64,000 nucleotides of DNA from positions 5,268 to 69,267 of the forward strand of contig NMRA01000964.1 in NCBI GenBank assembly GCA_002633005.1, in the 5' to 3' direction. The notes beneath the pieces are model-generated. The model worked only from the letters and a program-made list of their open reading frames with translations, had not been told where the DNA came from and did no database searches. The stretch is from Phoronis australis (taxonomy: Eukaryota > Phoronida > Phoronidae). Shown here one piece after another: positions 1 to 12,469 of the stretch; position 1 is the stretch's first letter; each line of letters begins with the position of its first letter. The translations under genes and the position numbers were made by a program.

Positions 1-1410
1 GTACAGATTTTTCTAGTATGACATTGAATACACCAAAGCTGAGTCTGTACTCGAGTTGAGTATGAAGTGTGAGTTTGAGCATGATTCGAGTCTGAGTACG
101 GAGATTGGAGACCGGCCCCCGATGTCAGTTGATTCGAGGCGCGTAAAGTTTCATGGTCCTACGAATAGTGTACAACGTGTGTCCACACAGAAACCTATTA
201 CAATTAAAGTCATATGATTCGATTTTAAAACAGTGTGAATCTGCGTAAAAAACATTCAAACATACTCTTTGTAACTCAATAGAACACTTCGTAAGTATGA
301 GGTCGATCTACTGTCTGTACACATGTATTCTGCGCGATCAAAACTGCTTCGAAGAAGAGAAATTCGTCTTAGATAAGTAATTTATTGGATTACTGATCAT
401 TTTGATGACATGACGATATTGTTCCCCGTACGAGCTGAACAGTCTAACTATTACGTTTAGAATTAGATGAAATCATTACCTGGGGAAATTATATATTGTA
501 TTTTATAGTAAACGTTGGGCTCGAGTATTAATAAAGATTGACCAGGTTACTTCTCAGGTGACTGAGTACTTTGGCTTTGTATTATCGGTGGTATGATCTC
601 GCTTTTATCTTAAGTACACTTCTCGGAATTCGAGTAAGCGACCAGGCCCTTCCAGACTCACTTTGTCACGAACACAAACCACAAGTTTACAGGGCAAAAC
701 GAGTGCTTCCAAAATATCAGATATCCTTGAATGTTGGCTTTTATCTGACATCTAGCGTCAGCATTCACAAGTTTACACAGAAAAGTAGGTCCAAACAGTT
801 TTTAGTAGAAAATCTGGCTACAGGGGGATAAAATAATTTTGAAAACGAACATGTAAAAGCCTTGGTCTACGTGCGTTTTTGTAAAAAAATCAACGTGTGG
901 GTTAGCTGGTGAACGGTCGTGGGGGTAATACGTCGTCGGAATCACGGACACTGAATATTGGGACTCTCTATTTTCAAAATCCTGGATGAATCCCCTACCA
1001 CAAATTGAACATGTTTAAACAAGACAAGTTCAAATACTTTAAACGGAACACAGTGACAACTTTTTCCAGATATTTATTATCATTGATAAACAAGTACAAA
1101 ACAAACAATTGTATCCCTTCATTCACGCGTGCACGCCTTTGAGGAGACACTTCTCGTATCTCGTATAAATTAAACAACTGCTACATGGCGTTAACGTACG
1201 TAAACAATAACATTTTCCCATTTCCCAAAGAAGCTGTCGAATACAAAATTTTGATTTACAATTAATTTTCAGCATTATAGTACTGATAATTATGTATAAC
1301 AAACCTGTGAATATGAGGTATGTTTTGTGACAGCTCTTGAAAATGTACTATTTGGGTAATAATAGCAAATTGTTAAATAGAAAATCATATGTCTCGTTAA
1401 GCCCACTAGA
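1..1410. other. Gene-free AT-rich stretch
   Basis: No ORF, exon with good splice sites, or repeat family seen elsewhere in the window was recognised here. The short ORFs present lack any family signature. Confidence 0.4.
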
Positions 1411-2650
1411 CTAAAACGTTTGCAAGAGGAAAGATGAATGAGGCACTTTTGAAGTAAATTTACAAATTCCTACAAAAAATCTTGAACAGAGAGGTATTCT
1501 TAAAAAGTGCGACCGCGTCGCTAGAAACTCATTACAAAAGGAAGAAAAATTAGAAACCCTAACTTGGATTTTGACTAAAGAAGTATTAGTTGCAATAATT
1601 CTGAGAAGTATTCTAAATTGGAAACATCTAATGTTGGGATCCTTTGTAATTTCATAAGGCAAAGGATATAATTTCTTCCAATCTAAACTAACTCCTAACT
1701 CTATTTTCCATTTACACAATGACTTAGAAAGTTTCTTAATGTCGTTAAAGATAGAACAAATGTGTCTACAACCCTTAACATCTTTCCGTGAGTAATTGCT
1801 AAAAGCATACAGGGAGAATAGACATTGATACTTTAACATTTACTTTGAAATAGACTTTTTGAAACCATTTTAGAACAGAAACAACACCCTTATCTTTCAA
1901 GACATATTCGGGCCATGGCCAGTTTTAAAGTTTTGTTGAAAGTATGCCTTTTAACCATTTGAAGTCCCCCTTTATCTAGTCTTTAACAGGCAGCATTNAA
2001 CTAACTCCTAACTCTATTTTCCATTTACACAATGACTTAGAAAGTTTCTTAATGTCGTTAAAGATAGAACAAATATGTCTACAACCCTTAACATCTTTCC
2101 GTGAGTAATTGCTAAAAGCATACAGGGAGAATAGACATTGATACTTTAACATTTACTTTGAAATAGACTTTTTGAAACCATTTTAGAACAGAAACAACAC
2201 CCTTATCTTCTACAAAAACTGGTTTTTACATCAAACCCATTTATCATATGGTCTAAATTAACAAAATCGCCACCAGAGGTATACGCATCTCTAATAAATC
2301 TTAAGCGTTTTACACACCAAGACTTTTACAAAAAAACTTGTGTCCCCGATCCCAAGTTACTATTAAACCACAAAGCTTGGTTCAAAAAGACCTCTTTATT
2401 CGTAACAATTGCTTTCTTATAGAAAGATGTCATACTTCCAAACACGTAGCGCCAGTAGGAATATTCAATTAGAGTTAACTTCGACTGAATGAAGCAAAAC
2501 TATCTCAGAACGGGTAGAGCGAGTATATTAGATGACCACTTTGAGACTTTCAAGACATATTCGGGCCATGGCCAGTTTTAAAGTTTTGTTGAAAGTATGC
2601 CTTTTAACCATTTGAAGTCCCCCTTTATCTAGTCTTTAACAGGCAACATT
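1411..2650 (-). mobile_element. LINE ORF2 C-terminal remnant with tandem duplication
   Basis: The minus-strand reading at 1411-1839 has the hallmarks of the C-terminal end of a non-LTR retrotransposon ORF2: a WKKLY start, then an FQFRILLRIIATN stretch, then the first half of a Cys knuckle (SFCNE). The minus strand of 2210-2500 reads as further ORF2 C-terminal sequence (NQALWFNSN, then stops). There is no reverse transcriptase core here. Segment 1683-1997 is repeated at 1999-2208 plus 2546-2648, with about 337 extra bases (2209-2545) in the second unit. A single N at 1998 marks the junction. The remnant is not coding any more. Confidence 0.55.
1683..2648. repeat. Direct duplication joined by one N
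   Basis: Unit 1 is 1683-1997. Unit 2 starts right after the N at 1998 and repeats unit 1 nearly base for base up to 2208. It then carries 337 bases absent from unit 1 and resumes the match at 2546-2648. The pattern suggests two haplotypes that differ by an indel and were placed end to end by the assembler. Confidence 0.7.
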
Positions 2651-2793
2651 TCATTTAATTTTATTATTACGAGTCTGCTATACAAATCTAAAGAGTATCG
2701 TATTCAATTCATGCAAGACTTTTACTGGTGGATTTGGTAAACTTGACAACAAAAATGAGTTTAGAAATAGCTATCACTTTAATTGCAGTTACT

Positions 2794-3012
2794 CTACCAA
2801 ACAGCATTAAATTTCGTTGACTCCATCTCCATTCTTACAGTGAAATTTGCATGCGTCGTACTATACAACTGAGTGTCAAAATCCACCCCTGAAAACCTAA
2901 AAGATTTTGTTTCCAAGACCGACTTTGATTTGGAGGAACACGTCATCACTATCAGTGTTACTTCCAACCGTGTAGTATTTGTTTCATCCACTTGGAGGCC
3001 GAGACACTAGCA
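2794..3012 (-). CDS. Candidate exon, unknown family
   Basis: An open reading frame on the minus strand runs from a possible acceptor (TTTTGCTAG near 3013) to a possible donor (G|GTAGAG near 2797). The translation contains LEVTLIVMTCSS and, near the end, FTVRMEMESTKFN. Its mix of alternating hydrophobic residues and a lone Cys is vaguely like part of a zona-pellucida or other extracellular beta-rich module, but I cannot assign a family. It lies downstream of the last ShKT exon on the same strand, so it could be a 3' exon of that gene. However, its acceptor would be phase 0 and the donor at 6934 is phase 1, so a direct join does not fit. This is weak evidence. Confidence 0.18.
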
Positions 3013-3759
3013 AAATGTAGCCAATGTGCTAGTTAATGACAAATTCAAGCCATCCAACTGATGTGTCGACCGCACTGACCGTCAACCACTGGCTTACATT
3101 CAAAAAAGTAAGTTAATCAATGGACGCATCATAAGGTGGGTCTTGTTTTCGCAAAAACAAACGATTTAAAGCTGAAGCTATCAAAGACTCAGAAAATGTT
3201 GGTGCTGATTACCTGAGTAGGTTAGAGTAATGAAGATTCTTGGAAATTGGGTAATAGATCTAAGTGTTAATCACTATTTAAGTCTTCCATTATGAGAAAA
3301 CCTTAAGAATTATTTTTTGTGGAGGGGCTTATTTGCCAGAATAAATATTGATTAAGTAATTAGTAAGAATTGATCCATTTTAAGTTGCCCAAAGTTATGT
3401 GCTTACGTAGTTTTAAATCATGGGGTCAAACTTGTTGACATGTGCCTTAACGTCAAAATGTATTTTTAGATGGTGTTTGCAACTTTGGTTCTGTGGTCAA
3501 AGCAATCTAAAGATTCTGGAAATTTCTGATAAACAAATTGTAACAGCCAATAATAATATTGGATATGATCATGGGATTTTTATTAGCCAATAACTAAATA
3601 AGTATCATGTTATAATATGGGCTAAAATCCAGAAGATATTGAGATGAGCTATAGTAGTCGAAGCACAGAGACTTGCTACAGTGTACAGAGGAAATTGTAC
3701 AACACAGCCATCTCGTGGAAGATTCTGGAGAAGATCAAGGGTTAACGACCAGGAAGTTA

Positions 3760-3905
3760 ACTAAAAGCTTGTCATTTGCATCGTGGGTAGAAAGATGCTG
3801 CCAGAAGTGTTGCGTCACCAGAGACTGTGACCAGCAAGAAGAATCGTGGGTAGAAGAAACTGTCTGCAAATGTTGCGTCACCAGCAAGTACAATGTCGCA
3901 ATACA
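3760..3905. repeat. Two-unit imperfect tandem repeat, about 66 bp
   Basis: The stretch reading tcgtgggtagaa ... tgttgcgtcacc(ag) occurs twice, near 3781 and 3845, with the two units spaced about 65 bases apart. The ORF over it (3673-3915) owes its Cys-rich look to this repeat and is not a credible gene. Confidence 0.5.
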
Positions 3906-4026
3906 GTTTGTGTAGTTCAAAGATTCATCAACAGGACTGTCATCCTACAAGTGGAGAGTACTTCAGCTTGGATAGCAGATAAGACGTTTGATTCTTTTGG
4001 TTGATTAGTTGAAGTAATCTTTAAAT

Positions 4027-5449
4027 ATGGCGCTAGCTGAGTTACTCTTTTTGTAGTTTGTTACTTAACAACAGGTTTCCATTGACTAATTAGTGGTTAC
4101 CATATAATACATTAATTACTGGATTTAATCATTCTCTCTCCATCTACCACAAGTTCAAAGCATAGCTAACTTTTAAACAAACCCACAGACAATCTCTGAC
4201 ACCAAAATTAATTTATTTCAATTCCAGTCGTGCCTAATGTTTTAGCTACTCCTCTTGAGTTTGAGGTTTTTGAATTGAAAAAAAAAACATTCATATCCCT
4301 ACATTGATCAAATACTGTTTTCTTTTCTCTTAGTAAAGACTGTGTACTGTAGGCAATGGAGTACTGTTTTTCTCCTAAACATTTGAGAACATCCTTTCGT
4401 TTTTCATAAAGACCCAGCCCTCTGCAATTCAATGAGGTTATTTTAAGTTCACCTGTCATGACTATAAAAATTATGCACCTGTACCAAATTACAATCCAAT
4501 ATCGAAAGACATGGTGGTACAACCCTGACCTATTCACAACACAGACTTACAAAAAAAAATAAAACAGTGATACCTTTGTCTGGCTACGATTGCCAGTTGT
4601 GTGTTGAATAAAGTGTGAAATGTCTCTCCATGACATACCAAAGGAATATAATGGAACAATACCTCAAGGTTTCTTCAGACGATTTGTTTCTATGGCCAGT
4701 CTGGGATTCCTCCGAAAAAGTTAAATATATAAGAGGTNTAGATGGCGCTAGCTGAGTTACTCCTTTTGAAGTTTGTTACTTAACAACAGGTTTCCCTTGA
4801 CTAATTAGTGGTTACCATATAATAAATTAATTACTGGATTTAATCATTCTCTCTCCATCTACCACACGTTCAAAGCATAGCTACCTTTTAACAAACCCAC
4901 AGCCAATCTCTGACACCAAAATTAATTTATTTCCATTCCAGTCGTGCCTAATGTTATAGCTACTCCTCTTGAGTTTGAGGTTTTTGAATTGAATAAAAAC
5001 ATTCATATAACCACATTGATCAAATACTGTTTTCTTCTCTCTTAGTAAAGACTGTGTACTGTAGGCAATGGAGTACTGTTTTTCTCCTAAACATTTGAGA
5101 ACATCCTTTCGTTTTTCATAAAGACCCAGCCCTCTGCAATTCAATGAGGTTATTTTAAGTTCACCTGTCATGACTATAAAAATTATGCACCTGTACCAAA
5201 TTACAATCAAATATCGAAAGACATAGTGGTACAATCCTGACCTATTCACAACACAGACATACAAAAAAAAATTAAAACAGTGATACCTTTTTCTGGCTAC
5301 GATTGCGGGTTGTGTGTTGAATAAAGTGTGAAATGTCTCTCCATGACATACCAAAGGAATATAATGGAACAATACCTCAAGGTTTCTTCAGACGATTTGT
5401 TTCTATGACCAGTCTGGGATTCCTCCGAAAAAGTTAAATATATAAGAGG
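4027..5449 (-). mobile_element. LINE endonuclease-domain remnant, present twice
   Basis: Two near-identical units (4027-4736 and 4741-5449) each encode on the minus strand the start of a LINE ORF2 apurinic-type endonuclease domain. The motif ITSLNCRGL is followed by YEKRKDVLKCL, the normal N-terminus of ORF2 in L1/Tx1-like elements. Both units then lose the frame after about 60 residues; the first retains SNSRGVA, typical of the next endonuclease block. A single N at 4738 separates the units. No reverse transcriptase follows, so this is a dead fragment. Confidence 0.6.
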
Positions 5450-6933
5450 TTCGTCTAAACCACGCGTTCCTAAAGTAGAGATGACGAGGAAGGAGTTAAA
5501 TACTGCTATTTGACTCATTTTACCAAGAACAATCACAATATTTTAAAATGTACTTTGAGTCAATTTATCTTACCTTTAAGCTTAAAACAATTTTGATTGA
5601 ACAGTAGGTAAAATTTCTAACTCATGTAGGATCATTCTAACCAGACACCAACTTAAAGAAATTTAGAAAATAACATTAGAGCCTAATCTGTGTGTTTGAT
5701 AAAAAAGTCGAAAATTAAGCATTTCCATGACATGAGCAAGCTTACAGATCATGCAACTTAATTGGCTACTTTTCTGAGGTTGTGGGTTCCAGTAATGTGC
5801 TTCAACCTTGAAGGCTGCAAGTAACCATTTTCTCCTAACCTGCACAGTCTAAAATAGAAATACAGAGAAAAGTGGCTATCAATAATTGAACAACATTCCG
5901 TTTGGCACGCCTACTCTTTTGAAACTTAACAAATCAAAAGAGATCAACTTACAGTTGCAGGGACATGTGTAGGTGCTCAGTATTCTCATCAATCGAAAAA
6001 GTAAAGCAAAACTAATTAGATATTCTGAACATGTGTTCCAACATGTGTATGAGCTTTCTAATAAACCTGCAGGCGTGACCAGGTGAGGGAGAGTGGGCAG
6101 CATGTCAATAACACGTCCTACAAACTACTGACCTCTCCCTCAGGACAATTCTTTACACCAACTGTTGCACTGTTTTATTTGTTGAAATATAACACTTGCA
6201 AGTATAAATTACTAATTTGGGCCAGCGTGCATTACCATTAGATAGTATTAGAAGTGGGAGTAATTCTGTGACAACAAATCGCGGGACAAAAACTGAACAC
6301 CTCATCAAATCGCCTCTCTTCAAAACCATTCCGGTCTAATGTATGCAGACTGAGGTCTGTTACCCAGTGAGTGCATTAAGCATGTATAAGAGTTCCTGAA
6401 CATTTTACAAACAGCACACTTACTTGTCTAACGAAAGCTTTGGAAAATCTTCACGAGTTTGAACATTCAATCTTGTTCTCATTGTTCCCCACCTTTCAAA
6501 CGAGTCGCTTAGGTACAAGGTTTGTTGTCAATGCCTCATTTTGTACAAACTCGTTTTTTTCCGAATCTCGTAGAGTAGGACGAACGTGTTTCGCCTTCGG
6601 CTGCACACTACGAGTCTTCGCCATTTGAATTTCTGTTGAACTCTGTGGCTCTGCATGAGTTGTTGTAATATCTTTTGTCTTTTAATCCTTTTTATTCCTT
6701 GTAAACATTCCATAAGTTCGTATTATTTAAAGGAATTTTCTCATTTTTTTGTACTTGTTCAAAGTTAATAACTTTTTGAACTTTACGTCATAGCACGAAA
6801 AAAACGAGTTAAGAGTTTTTTATATAACTCGCACCATAGACCTTTTATTGGAGAATTGAAAACATAATTGTTTGTCGCAGAAACGAAACAGATTACAACA
6901 GTATTTCTAGACATGTTACCCTCACAGCCTTAC
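5450..6933. other. Gene-free stretch downstream of last ShKT exon
   Basis: Nothing with a recognisable domain was found. If the ShKT gene continues past its 6934 donor, the next exon would be expected here or closer to position 1, but no further six-Cys exon was seen. Confidence 0.4.
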
Positions 6934-7170
6934 ATGTTTCACAAGTGCACGTCTTCACGCAGTTTTTTTCCATGAAGTTGTTCCCACAATGACCACCTGC
7001 TGACCACTCTTTGCATTTGCGGTCAGGGTTACGCTGGTCCTTCGACTGTCGAAGATTGGTTAGATGGGAGCAGTCCTTGCTGGCACGCCCATTCACGACG
7101 CTTAAACGCATTGTTGTTGCATGCGGCTGCATCGACGTGCTTATCGCCTGCTTTGAGAGCAGGGTTCTGT
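6934..7170 (-). CDS. ShKT-domain exon 11 of tandem-ShKT gene
   Basis: This 237-nt exon starts after an acceptor (ACACATTAG, phase 1) and ends at a donor (ACAT|GTAAGG, phase 1). The first 34 or so residues are a polar linker. The remainder is a ShKT domain with six cysteines, the central W in CKEWSAGGHC, and a C-terminal block of type C-x3-C-x-C, ending TCTCET. The usual ShKT ending is C-x3-C-x2-C, so this is a CxC variant, shared with the exon at 17669 and the plus-strand exon at 55560. ShKT domains are secreted disulfide-bonded modules. They occur in sea-anemone peptide toxins, and also in astacin metalloproteases and tandem-domain extracellular proteins; a tandem array argues for the latter. 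No stop codon follows before the donor, so a further exon is expected downstream. Confidence 0.8.
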
Positions 7171-8030
7171 CTAATGTGTAAAATATCAAAATGAGTCACA
7201 TATCCAGAAGTTTTTGATGACAATGAAAATCCCAACAGAAGACAGCAAGCAACTGTAAAAATTGAAGGAATTCAATAGTTATGTACCCTCGGCAAAATAG
7301 TCAAATGCAACAGAAGCATTGACTTCATCAAACACCCACTTCAGTAAACACCATTTTCCTAGCTTACGCTAGCAGACTAAGGTCTCGAACATACTTCTGC
7401 AACACTTTACTTTTTAGTCACGTGTTTTTTGGGTAGTCTTGTTGCGAATTCCTTTTTCTAGCAAGTATATAGTCATTTAGCTCTGCTGTAAACTCGCCTC
7501 ATTCATTAAGACATGACTCGAGCGCGTAAGCAGTCACGCTCGAGCTGAACATTACCAGTTGGCCTCCGCCAAACCGTCATGAAATACCAAAGTACACCAG
7601 AAATGTCTTTGCAGTGATTGAATACACGCATTAGGGCTGCAAGTCTATTTAATGATGTCAGTGAAGGAGTATCCTTACTGAAAATGACTAGACTTACAGT
7701 ACATGTACAGAGACGGGGCAATTCAACGACTAGGATGTCAAAACGCCTTAGAAAAAGGACAAGTTTGTTGATTCACAAATATAAAATTACATGTAGTAAT
7801 CTGCATCACCACGTACTGGAGTCATAGGATGGTATGGTTCTGGAACCCTGCAGTCTTCCTGTTGAGGTGTATAATAACAAAAGCAACACGAGCGTCGATA
7901 TGCACCCACCGCGTGCATTACATAGATCACAAATACGAGAGCAATGCTTTTAAACTTAAAATAGCCTCAGCATAACAAGTCAGGAATGTCCTTTCTATAG
8001 GAATGCGCTTGCCAAGATCGTAAAAATTAA
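7171..8030. other. Intron sequence, no gene seen
   Basis: This is part of the roughly 10.5-kb intron between ShKT exons 10 and 11. Short overlapping ORFs on both strands at 7506-7827 carry no recognisable domain. Confidence 0.4.
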
Positions 8031-10240
8031 AACTGGCCCTGGGAAGCACAGAGGCACATGTCTAGTCAAATACGTCCAAATGTTTTTGTCATCCATTGTC
8101 AGGTTCACGGATATACAAGTGCCAAATTTCACAAAGATCCTGCAAGGCTTTAGAAAAACTGTTGCGATGTGAAATATAAAACTAGCTGCCACAAGGGAGC
8201 GCACATTGCTCAAAATTTGTACAAAAGTTTTGTAGAGTAATGCCCATCCCCATACAAACACATACAGTGTATACTAAGTGTCATTACGAAACACAGCGTG
8301 ATTTAGCCGATAGAAAAATCGACGTCAAACAGACTGGAATACCCCATAAAAGGCCACTTAAAAGGAGATTGTGTTATCGCCTCCTTTAAGAGAAACCTTT
8401 TACCCCAAATTTCGTTAAAAAAGTCGGAAAAAGAGAAGAACTAACGTTAGGGGTCGCAGCGGTAGTCGGGTTAGCCCGAAAGTCGTCATCGCACGATGGC
8501 AAGCTCCCTACAAATGAACCTCCCAAATATAACAAAAATCTTGCAAAAGGTTTAGGAGAAAGTGCCACGGACGGAAAAAGGAAAAAATGCCCGTTGAGGG
8601 TGCTACAGTAGTCGCAGTTCCCCTCTTCCCAGTAGGCATATTAACATAATCATCCTTTAAATGGTTTAGGTGATAGAGAAGCGAACACCAAAACACACTC
8701 AAAGTATTAAATGCCAACACTAGGTTGCCTGGACTACGCCAAATACATTTGAAAACAGGAAGACGTAATAGTAACCTTTAATCCAAATTTCATAAAATCC
8801 GACAAGGAAATTTAAAGTGAAAGAGGAAAACTAAAAGTGACTTTATGGGGCAAAACGGTAGTCGAATTCATCCTAGATTTCCGTCGTCCGTTTTAAACTT
8901 CACAAAAACACTTGGCCAATTTGATAAAGATCATACAGGGAATTTTGGATAAAGAGCCATGGACACAAAAAACGAAAGTGTCGCCAGAAAGCACAGTAGT
9001 CGAAGCCGTCCATAATCAAATTCCGTTGTCCTATTCAAAGAAGAACATATATCCCAATTTTCATAATCATCCTTTTTACATGTATGTCCTTTTTGGTAGA
9101 CGGGCGGAGGTCAAAAATAGACTGACACTAAACATGGCCACTAAGTGACGCAAAATACCTCAAATCCGTTCGAAAACGGGAAGGTGATGTCTTACTAATA
9201 CACAACTGTTTGCTAAATTTGATGAAAATAAATGAAAGAACACATCTACAAGCTCGTATGAAAATATTGTCCATCCATCTTAGGGAGATACACCAGCGGA
9301 CGCCCGACACCGGTCAGACGAGGTACTGAAGTCGGGCAGAGGGAGAAGGTTGACGACATGTTCAACATTTATTTCATTTACTCTTGTGCGCTTCTGATAG
9401 GAAATGTGATGGACAAATACAGACTTTATTAACATTGGTTTCCTCAATTGTTTCTGTTTTTAAACATGTATGCATGGGGACTTTTGGAATCAAAGTCACG
9501 TTATTCGAAAATTGAGAGCAACGGAATAAAGTTAGTTCAGAATAGTAACCTCGTCGTATTTAGCAAAGCATACTGTTTTTTCAAACTTCATTGAAACCCT
9601 CAATCAAATCTCCAACCGTCATCTTTTTTCATTAAAAAGCTGGACAGCGGTTCCCGTAGCTACATGTACATGTATGAAAGCAGGGCAAACTGGAAAGTTA
9701 CATTCACCACGCTTGTAATCTCCTGAACGCTTGTCCCAATTTCTCAAAAATCCGATCGAGCATAAATGCACGTACAAATGTACAACCGGATAACATACAT
9801 GTACACTGTAAGTACTAGAGATTCTACATTAACTAATCTACCTGAAAATCTACTGGTCCCGGCTAAATGCATTCACATACCAATATGTCAGGTTTCAACG
9901 AAATCCCGGAATTTTCTGTTAATATGTCACAAAGGAACGCCATCCCCAGAATGCTGAAATGCCTCTGAATGAAACCCAAGCGGTCAAATTTACGGGAATG
10001 CTGCAGTAGGCGATTGCATCCGAAAATCCACTCGGTAATGAGGGCAAATCAATCGTTTTTATTGAAAAATCACTCGGAAATGTACACCTCCAAAATTACT
10101 GATAGCGCAGCAAGGGTAACTTGCATAATCTGATAACAGTCACTGCCTAAGAGATACTAAATACCCTTGAATGAAATTTCATCAACATCCCCAAACCAAG
10201 AGCGACGACTGTATAACGGGACTTCGCATAGAATGACGAC
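8031..10240. repeat. Degenerate tandem repeat block
   Basis: Several segments share two loosely conserved boxes. One is a box of the kind AATTT.A.AAA.ATC followed by CA.G. The other is agtagtcg or gtagtcg followed by a pyrimidine-rich tail, seen near 8462, 8606, 8856 and 8996. The spacings of about 145, 250 and 138 bases suggest an old unit of about 125-145 bp. A related piece with AATCGGCCAAGAACC and a caGCGGTtGTC box is at 20470-20570. No coding potential is apparent. Confidence 0.35.
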
Positions 10241-10839
10241 AAAAGATAGATATTGATGGTTGATATCTTCGTCGACTGAGGGCTAACAATATACAATGTA
10301 CATGTTTCAATGCGTAATGATAGCGAAAAGTCGCCCTAGTTTTCAAATTTGAAAGACATGTAAGTGCTCAAAGCATAAAATGACAATTTTTATAAAAGTG
10401 CATATCAGATAAAACACCACTTAAAAGTTTTCACTCATCCATGATTCAGAAAAGATTTTTGTTTGTTGAAAAAGAGACATTGAAACGCGAAAGGATTTCA
10501 CAAATGTTAATTATACTCGACACAAACCTATATCTCCGTTGCACAGCCGGCAGGTTTTGGCACAACGCTTTTCCATCCATTTTCGTAAAACCGCTGATCC
10601 CAAATTGCAGCTCCCCTTCGCAGCTTCTTGACGACACTGGGTTTGGTCGACATCATAACCTCAGATGCAATAAAAAGCATGATTCAGCTACACAAAATAA
10701 GCAAAGAATGTCACAAGTGTTGCAATGTACGTTTTTTTTCGCAACACGATTTGATTAGACTAAGTTTTGTACTCCAGAATCTCGTTAAGGATGCTACAGG
10801 GATTGTTCTGAAAACCCCCTCGAACCCCACTCTCCTCGA

Positions 10840-10915
10840 CTCCCTCGACCCACGATTCACAACCTCCTCGACCCACGACCCTCGGCCCAAGACCCACAAC
10901 CCCTTCGACCTAGTC
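10840..10915. repeat. Short GACCCACGA-type tandem repeat
   Basis: Variants of CTCGACCCACGA recur about every 20-25 bases between 10840 and 10910. The ORF crossing it is compositionally driven and is not called as a gene. Confidence 0.4.
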
Positions 10916-11703
10916 TACACAGGTTCGACTGGATCTGAACATAGAACAAGCGCCGAGAAAGTATCAGTGGTACCCAAGTTGCTTGCTTATTAAACAATGA
11001 TTTGGAAAGCAACTATCTTGGATACCACTGAAAGTATTATGCAAATATCTGTCATTTTTTCGAAGGCGCAAATTCCAGTGGAGAACCTACCACCATTTTC
11101 GGTCGCCTTTGTGTAGCAGAAGGAACACCTTTTACGCCTTGGTATGTACAGTAACATGAACCATCTGCTCGTATCCAGTGTTCTCTATTTTCACTGCGGT
11201 TCTCGAAATTAGTTTTAGCAAAAGAATTTCTAAAAAAGGAAGCGGGCCTTTTCATGTGCCGATCCAGGATTTTGAATAGGGGGTCCAAAATGGACCGGCT
11301 TGCACTGTAGGCGTGAGATTCTTAAGGAGAATAACACCAGATTTAATTGGTCTTTTTTACGGTCTTAAAGGCGAAGGTAACCTTTTTTCATGTAATTTTG
11401 AGCTAAAATATGGTTAGTTGGTTATCCTAGACATATTTTCCACTGAAAATACAGCTCTTCGTAGTTTTATTAATTACTCGTCCGCTACTCCGGATGTGAC
11501 GTTTTAGGAGGCAAGCGTTTCCCGCCGCTTGGTTTTGCATTGACTTTACCGTGCGAATCTGTTCTATTCTACTTTTGTTTTGTGCTGTTTTTCAACAATT
11601 GTCGCCATCACTTTCCATTGGCGAGTATTCTGCGGCAACAAAGGTTAGTAGAGAACTCAACTACGTTGGATTTAGGGATTGTCTAGAGTGTTGTAAGCTA
11701 AAA

Positions 11704-12087
11704 ATGGCTGGGCTCGGTGACCCGTATCACAGTGACAGTAGAGTGTGTGACGGAGACCTTGTTCACAGCAGTGATGACGAGGAATTTTTTCACGGACATT
11801 CAGTTTGTGGGTACAAGTTTGAGCCCGAGTATAACGAGGCAGAGTACGCACAGGCACAGGCAGCTGTTGAGAGAAACGAGGCGGCTACTGAGGACAGACG
11901 TGGTGACACATCTTGGTGCAAATGCACTGTGTGCGTTGTTATGCCTACCTCAATGGAATGCTTGTGCTGTTCAGAGTTCGACGAGGCTAAGTCAGTACCG
12001 GACACGGTTAAGTGGACCTCCGGCATACCACGGACAGAGGAACAACTGTCCCACTTGCCAGAGTGTCCCGGACACACTCCCACTTGA
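11704..12087 (+). CDS. P2RX7C-like zinc-domain ORF in TIR element
   Basis: From the ATG at 11704 the frame gives 127 residues. The N-terminal part is acidic and Ser-rich (DGDLVHSSDDEEF). Near residue 78 begins the block TSWCKCTVCVVMPTSMECLC, followed by one more Cys. This WCKC-x2-C...M-x3-ECLCC pattern is the hallmark of the P2X7 receptor C-terminal ballast domain (P2RX7C), which binds zinc through Cys clusters and also occurs alone in many invertebrate proteins. The second half of the normal domain is missing. The ORF stops at 12087, only 25 bp from the end of the convergent minus-strand frame at 12112. The frame is open upstream to 11551, so an earlier non-ATG or spliced start is possible. 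Whether it is expressed is unknown. Confidence 0.6.
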   Translation: MAGLGDPYHSDSRVCDGDLVHSSDDEEFFHGHSVCGYKFEPEYNEAEYAQAQAAVERNEAATEDRRGDTSWCKCTVCVVMPTSMECLCCSEFDEAKSVPDTVKWTSGIPRTEEQLSHLPECPGHTPT

Positions 12088-12469
12088 TGGTGACTTGAGC
12101 ACCCAAACTGCTTACATCGTGTCGTGTGACTTCCTCGCCACACACCTGGCACCTTCTAAAAAGCTCCAACATTTTAGACAATCCACAATAAACTTATCAA
12201 AGTTTGGCTCACCGATCTGTTCACTGGAGGACGAACTGTCCTCTTCACTGGGTGTCGAACTGGGCCTGTAATCACTCCCACTACTCAATATCGCTGCAGA
12301 GCTGCTTAGAAGCTCTGGGCTGGAGAAAATAGCATAGGGGCGAATCACTACTGGTTCCAGGAATGGCACGCTCTGGGGTACTTTCGGAGGCACGGGTGAC
12401 AGTAGATGAAGTGCTTCCACTGGCTCCAGTCACTGTACTGGCCACAGCTCGCGAGGCTTCTCGCTTCAA

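Noticed and set aside
3673-3915. Cys-rich plus-strand ORF as a small secreted protein
   Set aside because: It is built from a roughly 66-bp tandem repeat and has no signal peptide or known Cys framework.
11717-12271. Long overlapping plus-strand ORF in the TIR element
   Set aside because: It is a shifted-frame shadow of the P2RX7C-like ORF at 11704-12087; it lacks the Cys cluster.
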